Assembly (NCBI RefSeq): GCF_023159225.1
Contig: NC_063181.1
Span: 9,383,606-9,447,605, forward strand
Source of the DNA: Perognathus longimembris pacificus
Taxonomy: Eukaryota; Chordata; Mammalia; Rodentia; Heteromyidae
Direction of reading: 5' to 3'
Length of the DNA: 64,000 nucleotides
Part shown: in pieces, positions 58,065-64,000 of the stretch
How positions within the stretch are numbered: position 1 is the first letter of the stretch
How the letters are laid out: each line of letters begins with the position of its first letter
Made by a program: the position numbers and the translations under genes
Notes under the pieces: model-generated
What the model was told of the DNA's origin: nothing
Seen by the model: only the letters and a program-made list of their open reading frames with translations
Databases searched by the model: none

Positions 58065-58450
58065 GTTACATTTGATGACAACAGATAGAGACGAAGAAGA
58101 TCCCCTCCTGGAGGTGCCATTGTGGGAGGTGGGAGAAGCTTCAAGAGGTGGGGAGTAGCTCAAGGAAGTAGGCCAATGGAGCAAGCATTTGAAGGGTGTT
58201 CTGCTCACGTCCCACTCCCCTCTCTGTTTCCTTTGGCTGTGAAGTGAGCAACTCTTCTCCACTACATCTTTCTGTCATGAAGTTCTGCCCAATTTCAGGC
58301 CCAGGAACAATGGCGCCCACTCACCATGGACTGAAACTTCTAAATCATGAGCCAAAATAAATCCCTCCTTCTTGAATTGTTTTTACCACCACCGTCCCCC
58401 CCCCCCTCAGGTCTTGGTCACAGCAATGGTAAAACTGACCAATCAGGTGT
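58065..58450 (+). mobile_element. LTR-like (MaLR-type) repeat
   Basis: Block order 'ggaggtgccattgtgggagg', 'gtgaagtgagcaactcttct', 'ctgtcatgaagttctgccc', 'aacaatggcgcccactcacc', 'atggactgaaacttctaaat', 'gagccaaaataaatccctcc' and 'cagcaatggtaaaactgacc'. It is the mirror of the copy at 41968-42370. A C run at 58396-58407 splits the 3' end. Confidence 0.65.
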
Positions 58451-59154
58451 TTTTATGGCATTGCATTATTGGTTGGATAGCAAGGGAATTTGAAAAAGTA
58501 TGGACTGTGATGCAGAAAGGAAATGAGAGAAAGGGGCGGGGGGGGGGGAGGGAGATGGGTCCCAACAAGTAGGTAAGGAAAATGTCAAAATAAGGAAGGT
58601 GTTACTCACTGGCCAGAGCCTACTGAAGGGTCACTGTTCCTGAGGAGAGAATTGACTCAGTGATGCAGAGGTCACTAGGGACATTGATGGGAGCAGTTTC
58701 AGCACACTGGTGTGGCCTAGGGCTCGATCAAAGTGAGTTTAGGAGAGAATGGTAAGGAGAGAATCAGGAGCAGTGATGAGAGACAACTCTTTTCAAGGAT
58801 TTTTTTTCCTGCAGAGAAGAGCAAAAATGTAGGTTAGTAGCTGGCAGGAAGTGAGAATCTCAAGAAGTTTTCTTTTTTTTTTTAGATGAGAGAAATAGCA
58901 GTGGAGCAATATTTTTGCACATTGATGGAACTGTTTCAGTAGAAAATGAAAAAAAATCGATATGCAAGGGGTTTCCAGAGTTGCAGAAGTAATGTCTTTC
59001 AATATGTAAGAGAGGACTGAAGGCGAGTGCAGAGGCTGGTTTTGGTGGGGACCGAGTTTGGGATGGGGTTGGACCACAGACAAATGCTGCTGGTGGGAAG
59101 AGTGTGAGGGTATAAATCTTTTTATTACACATGGAGGACTAGCTAAGCAAGCGT
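58451..59154. other. Unique sequence with a G-rich run
   Basis: The G-rich tract 58533-58556 has quadruplex potential. Poly-T and poly-A runs lie at 58800-58807 and 58870-58882. No gene. Confidence 0.4.
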
Positions 59155-59460
59155 GTGCTGTGGTCTGAGTGTGTCTGCTCAAGTTTGGATCTTTAGTTCC
59201 CAGTTGGTAGAGTTGGGGATTTTAAGATGTGATTAGGTTTATAAGGGGAATTAAAGCCTTTCCTGGGAGAGCTCATTGTCATCATTCAAGGGCAGACCTT
59301 GTAGAGATGCCCACTTCCCTTTCTGCTTTCCAGCCATGGCAAGACATAGGAAAGGACTCTCACTACATGCCAGCATCATGCCCTTACATTTCCAGCCGAA
59401 CAAACTTCTTTTCTCTATAAGTTGCTCAGTTATAATTACCCATTTTATAAGCGAAGGGAG
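59155..59460 (+). mobile_element. LTR-like (MaLR-type) repeat
   Basis: 'gtgctgtggtctgagtgtgt', 'gatgtgattaggtttataag', 'ccagccatggcaagacatag', 'catgccagcatcatgccctt' and 'cagccgaacaaacttctttt' are in the order of a MaLR-like LTR, from its 5' start to near its 3' end. The IDL-Geo SINE inserted just after it. Confidence 0.6.
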
Positions 59461-59696
59461 TAAGTTAACTTTTTTTTTTTTTTTTTTTTTGGCCAGTCCT
59501 GGGCCTTGGACTCAGGGCCTGAGCACTGTCCCTGGCTTCTTCCCGCTCAAGGCTAGCATTCTGCCACTTGAGCCACAGCGCCGCTTCTGGCCGTTTTCTG
59601 TATATGTGGTGCTGGGGAATCGAACCTAGGGCCTCGTGTATCCGAGGCAGGCACTCTTGCCACTAGGCTATATCCCCAGCCCATAAGTTAACTTTT
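59461..59696 (-). mobile_element. IDL-Geo SINE, minus strand, with target-site duplication
   Basis: Full-length dimer at 59474-59683 in antisense with a pure T tail. Perfect 13-bp duplication 'taagttaactttt' at 59461-59473 and 59684-59696. Closely similar to the 44.7-kb copy. It faces the plus-strand copy at 60317, about 630 bases away. Confidence 0.95.
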
Positions 59697-59754
59697 AATA
59701 TATAGTAGTGATAACAAAAAGATCCCTATGAAGTTATTTCCAAACCAAACCCCC

Positions 59755-59885
59755 ACTACTTATAGAGAAATTGCAGCTAAGAGAGCAGAAATAACTTGCT
59801 CCAGTTCACACCACAGCTGGCACCTGGTTAAGTGAGGATGCTAACATCCAAGCCTGCATCTTTCTAACAACCACACTGCAGCAAT
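59755..59885 (-). mobile_element. MIR fragment
   Basis: Antisense MIR order: 'agagaaattgcagctaagag', 'aataacttgctccagttcac', 'accacagctggcacctggtt' and 'caagcctgcatctttctaac'. Confidence 0.6.
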
Positions 59886-60302
59886 CACTGTTCTCTGTTG
59901 CACTGAGGGGGATGGGTCCATTGTCTTTCAGGAAGAGTCTCTGGGAAAATAACTAGATCTCTTTTCAAAGATCAATGAGACTCCAGGAGTAAAACAGAAA
60001 GCAAGAGGCTGAAGTCAGCAAAATTGGACATCTTTACTTTATATCAAGCAAGATGTTTGAATTCTAAGTAACCACAAGAGATACCAAGGATGTCATTAGC
60101 ATTTGATATTCTCCTCTAAGAAGGGAAGGAGTATAGACTTGTCTGGAACCAACTAAGTAGGCAAGAGAAGATGGGATAAGAGTAAGTTCTACCATACAGG
60201 TTCTGATACAAAGCCCTGGGCTACCTGCATGTAGACTTGAATACAGGAAATGCATACAAGCTTTGCCATTTCCATACCTATCGTAACTGGACATTTTCCT
60301 AT

Positions 60303-60540
60303 GGAAGATAAGTGTCGGGCTGGGAGTATGGCCTAGTGGCAAGAGTGCTTGCCTCGTGTACATGAAACCCTGGGTTCAATGTCCCAGCACCGCATATATA
60401 GAAAACGGCCAGAAGGGGTGATGTGGCTCAGGTGACAGAGTGCTAGCCTTGAGCAAAAAGAAGCCAGGGACAGTGCCCAGGCCCGGAGTCCAAGCCCCAG
60501 AACTGGCAAAAAAAAAAAAAAAAAAAGGAAGATAAGTGTC
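60303..60540 (+). mobile_element. IDL-Geo SINE with target-site duplication
   Basis: Full-length dimer at 60317-60526 with an 18-20-base poly-A tail. A box 'tggcctagtggcaagagtgc', B-box region 'gggttcaatgtcc' (one change from the usual), then the Geo half. Perfect 14-bp duplication 'ggaagataagtgtc' at 60303-60316 and 60527-60540. Confidence 0.95.
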
Positions 60541-63534
60541 AGAGATGCTTAACACTCAAGATCACTTAGTCTAGTCTCTGATCTAATGAGGAATACTCCA
60601 AGCACAACCCTGCTAGGTCCCTCATAGACCACTGATGGGGAACTCACCATCTCATTGGCCATTTGGCTCCATTATTGGGCATCTACAATCATCACGACTT
60701 TTCCTTCTAATCTTTTACCCTCAACCACTGATGGCAGTGACGTATCATCACTTGCTGAGGAAAATTGTGTGCTAAGCATGCAGGTTATTTGATCTCAAGA
60801 GACTCGTGTCAAGACAGACAGATGAACAACATTTACTTCCATGAGCTGGTGACTTCACAATCTACTCACAAAGGTAGAGACAAGCAATGACCCAGACATC
60901 TCTGCCTTCCAGAGCACTGAGCGCTGATGCATTTTTGAGCTTCTGATGGGGAAGAGAGATCTGAGGTTGGGTGTTGGGCTTCAACTGTACTCCAGAGTTC
61001 TAGAACTTGGAACATTATAACTTGGTCCAGAGCAGTTCCCTGCTCTGCCAGGAGTCCTGATTCTCTTAACTAAGCTTATCTGGAAGACCAGATTGGTGAC
61101 AAAGCTTTCCCCAGGCCTATTCCTTCCCACCAGATCCTCTAGTTTGTCAGGAGATAACCTTGCTTGTGGTGATCTACCAGAGGGGAACCCTCACTTTATC
61201 ACTTATCATAGCTAATGCACAGCTTGAGAGAAAGATCGACAACTGGGGAATGCCACATCTCTTGCAGAAAGGAAGAAATCTGTGATGCATTCATGGCAAT
61301 AGCAGTGAATGTTCCAGATGGGGCTTGTGATGCCCCTTTTATTCCTCACAGAATTGAGGAAGAAAATCACTATATGAGCCTTCCAAGACATGGACAACCA
61401 TATTGACAACCCAATTTCTTTGATGGGTTGAGGTAATAAAAAAGTAACACATTTTCTTTTAACTTTTTTTTTTCCTGGACTCTCTAAGCTGCCCACATCT
61501 ACTGTGATTTTTTTTTTCCATTCTAGGGATAGCTGTATGAATAATCCCAAGTTAACAGTTCATTGTGGTCAAGGTCTATTCTGTGTGGGCATAGAGACTT
61601 GCTTTTAAAGGGACCCAGGGAAAGGAGAGAAATTCAAATCATCTGCCTGACTAGATGACTGCTTGTTGAGTTGCCAGCTCCAGAAGCTCTGACCCAAACT
61701 CTGCAGCCGGAAATCAAGAGCTCACAGGGAGACCTGCAGGAATCTGGCTTGCCAGCAGCTGAAAGATGATTGCCCCACATTTGGAAAGATTAGGGGAGAT
61801 ACAGAGGTATGGAGATGAAAAAAAGAACATTTTCATTAGAAGGTAACTTGTGCTGCAACAAGGAAAATGTTTCCAAGCTAGTGAACGTTTCTGTCCCTGT
61901 AAAAAAGATGCTAGTACTTATTCTCACCCTTGGTCCCACAATAAAATACGAAGCAGACACCGGCTGACAGCACATAGAGTTATTTCTGAGGGGGGCTTAA
62001 TTATAAAGAAGAAACTAAATGTGTAATGAGTGCCTAACAAATCCTAAATATCACACTAAGTACTTTCACACATTCCCACACAATCCATTCACCTCTCTGT
62101 TAAAAGCAAGGTGATCATAAATCCTATAACAAATGAAAGTGGAATTTATAAGCTAAATCTGGTTTCTGCATATAAGCGTAAATATGCATCCTTTGTCTCT
62201 CTGTGTGTTAACTGAAATGTGGTAGCTTCAGGGAGAACTCAAATAGAGCAGTTCCTTAGGAAGGCAAAGTCAAATTTCAGCCAAATGAAACACCAGGAAG
62301 TGGGTCTTTAAATGGGGAGGGATGAGGTCACAGGGAATGGGGTGAACAAGAGGAAAAGAGGGGAAGAATGTAGTCAAGAATGCAAGGCGTATCCTACAAA
62401 ATTAAGAAGAGTTAGAGAAGGGATGGTTTGGGGAAGCATGTGTGACAACACTGAAAGAGGTGACATGGAGGAAGATATATTATATTCATAAACTGCTCTA
62501 TCAAAAGGAAACTCCTTTGTGCCATTGCTTAAAGATAATAAAAAATAGAAAGTGGAGTTCAGAAAGCTTATATACCTTAGTACAGAGCTGGAAACTGATT
62601 ACTTAAGGTTGGTAATACACCAGCCTAGAATAAAATTCAAAGTGATTTTCCCATGTACATCCTACTGTATCATGGTAACTTCTAGAGAATTACCTTGATT
62701 TGTGACATTTAGATTACATTGCACATTGTTTAAATAAGTGGCCTTCAGATTGTTTATGCTTAATAGGGACTTGACACCACAACTGGCTTTAAGAATTATA
62801 GGATATTAATTGGAAAACTATGTTCCTTAAACTTGAGTTGTATCATTTAACTTTGAAGTAATTTTTTCCTTCTCAACATATTAAATGAATTTTTTTGGAA
62901 GATGCATCAAACTTTATTAAAGCAGAGATGTTATACATTTCTAAATAATAAGAAGAAAGTCAATTTAAACCCATTTATATAAAAAGAAATTCAATTACAC
63001 TTAGATAACCTATATTTTGATCTTGTGTTTATATCTAACAGACTTGATAACATGTACAAGTTCTGAGAATCTTGACAGTACACATGGCAAATTTAAAGTT
63101 TGCTGTAGAGAAAGATTAAACATTCTTGATGGAGAATCTTATTTGTAAAAGTTAAAGTATTTTCAGGTAATGGATGTTTGACTTTGCAAATTAACTCAGT
63201 GATGTAAATCACTCCATAACATATATGTATAGCAAATCATCATGTTTTGCACATTAGCATGTGTGAGTTTAGTTACCAATTATATCTAATAAGTTGAGGA
63301 TTGAAAAAAAAGAAAAGAGAAAGAATGACAGGATATTTTCTGCATTGTCAGGGCTACTTTCAGAGAGTGTATCCAAAGGTGTCAATAAATGCTAACCCAA
63401 AGATGCCACATACCTACATATGCTTGCAACATAACTGAATACATGAAGCTTGCATTGTGATCTGGCTCTCTGTTATGGGACATTCAAGTAGAGACAAAAT
63501 CTCCTTCCACAAGCAACTTAAAGATTGCTTAAAA
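60541..63534. other. Long stretch of mostly unique sequence without a gene
   Basis: No gene or confident dispersed repeat. Short A/T runs lie at 61463-61472 and 61507-61517. A weak MIR-like trace may lie at 62510-62610. Opposed open frames at 61212-61550 have no recognised motif. Confidence 0.45.
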
Positions 63535-63801
63535 ACACACAAGATCGGGCTGGGGATATGGCCTAGTTGCAAGAGTGCCTGCCTCATATACATGAGGCCC
63601 TGGGTTCGATTCCCCATCACCACATATACAGAAAATGGCCAGAAGTGGCGCTGTGGCTCAAGTGGCAGAGTGCTAGCCTTGAGCAAAAAGAAGCCAGGGA
63701 CAGTGCTCAGGCCCAGAGTCCAAGCCCCAGGACTGGCCAAAAAAAACACACACAAAAAAAACCCCCCCCCACACACACACACACACACACACACACAAGA
63801 T
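63535..63801 (+). mobile_element. IDL-Geo SINE with a tail turned into microsatellite
   Basis: Full-length dimer at 63546-63739, A box 'tggcctagttgcaagagtgc', B box 'gggttcgattcc', Geo half from about 63638. The tail is not plain poly-A: it runs A, CA, A, C and then (CA)n (63740-63797). An 11-bp duplication 'acacacaagat' at 63535-63545 and 63791-63801 closes the element after the microsatellite, so the repeat lies inside the insertion. Confidence 0.9.
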
Positions 63802-64000
63802 TCAGTTTCCAAGTGCCCACATGGAGACCAGTATGTTTACGCAAAGGTTCAGCGAATACTGCAGGAGAGGAGAAGTCAGAGGAGTGAGAGATGAAACCCT
63901 CATCTCTCTGCCCCTCCTGGTCACTAATCTGTAGCATTGATTTTTCTCCGAAAGCTTGAAGGTTCCAGTGCAAGAGCCAGTGTGCTCCATTCCGCACCAC
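63802..64000. other. Unique sequence to the window end
   Basis: Nothing recognised. Confidence 0.4.

Noticed and set aside
63457..63894. 145-codon frame
   Set aside because: Reads through an IDL-Geo SINE and its CA-rich tail; similar peptides appear at every SINE copy.

Overview
The window looks like non-coding mammalian nuclear DNA from a rodent. No intact protein-coding gene, spliced exon series, rRNA or functional tRNA gene can be supported. The open reading frames are short and fall in unique AT-rich DNA, in low-complexity tracts or inside decayed retrotransposons. CpG is scarce, microsatellites are common, and interspersed repeats of several ages lie in both orientations, as expected for a gene desert or a very large intron.

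The best lineage clue is a young dimeric SINE with at least six near full-length copies (near 15.0, 31.9, 44.7, 59.5, 60.3 and 63.5 kb). Its left half is ID-like, derived from a tRNA, with clear A and B boxes. Its right half matches what I know as the Geo monomer of IDL-Geo, a SINE reported only from Geomyoidea (kangaroo rats, pocket mice, pocket gophers). The window is therefore most likely from a heteromyid or geomyid rodent. This is inferred from the repeat family, not from a database match.

Layout. 0.4-4.5 kb: ancient L1 ORF2 remnants on the minus strand, interrupted by an L1 3' end on the plus strand. 4.5-14.4 kb: mostly unique sequence with a (TG)31 array, L2 fragments and a diverged local duplication at 10.2/11.0 kb. 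14.4-15.8 kb: an ancient L1 split by a young SINE. 15.8-22.5 kb: mostly unique. 22.5-25.5 kb: a young 5'-truncated L1 inserted in an ancient L1, with a 17-bp target-site duplication. 25.5-34.7 kb: unique DNA with SINEs, an LTR-like repeat and a 65-bp alternating purine-pyrimidine tract. 34.7-35.6 kb: a second young truncated L1. 35.6-47 kb: unique DNA with LTR-like, MIR and SINE copies, a purine tract and a block rich in homeodomain and SOX-like motifs at 41.3-41.6 kb. 48-55.3 kb: AT-rich, dominated by old plus-strand L1 pieces, including a small young L1 3' end that appears to carry a 3' transduction. 55.3-64 kb: LTR-like repeats and many SINEs, some in inverted pairs.

There is no gene system to assemble. 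What can be read is the history of retrotransposition (nested insertions, target-site duplications, exchange of SINE modules, microsatellites arising at SINE tails) and a few unique blocks that could be regulatory elements. I saw no undescribed gene system. The most informative signals are the Geo module shared by two SINE types, the L1 with a probable 3' transduction, and the nested L1.
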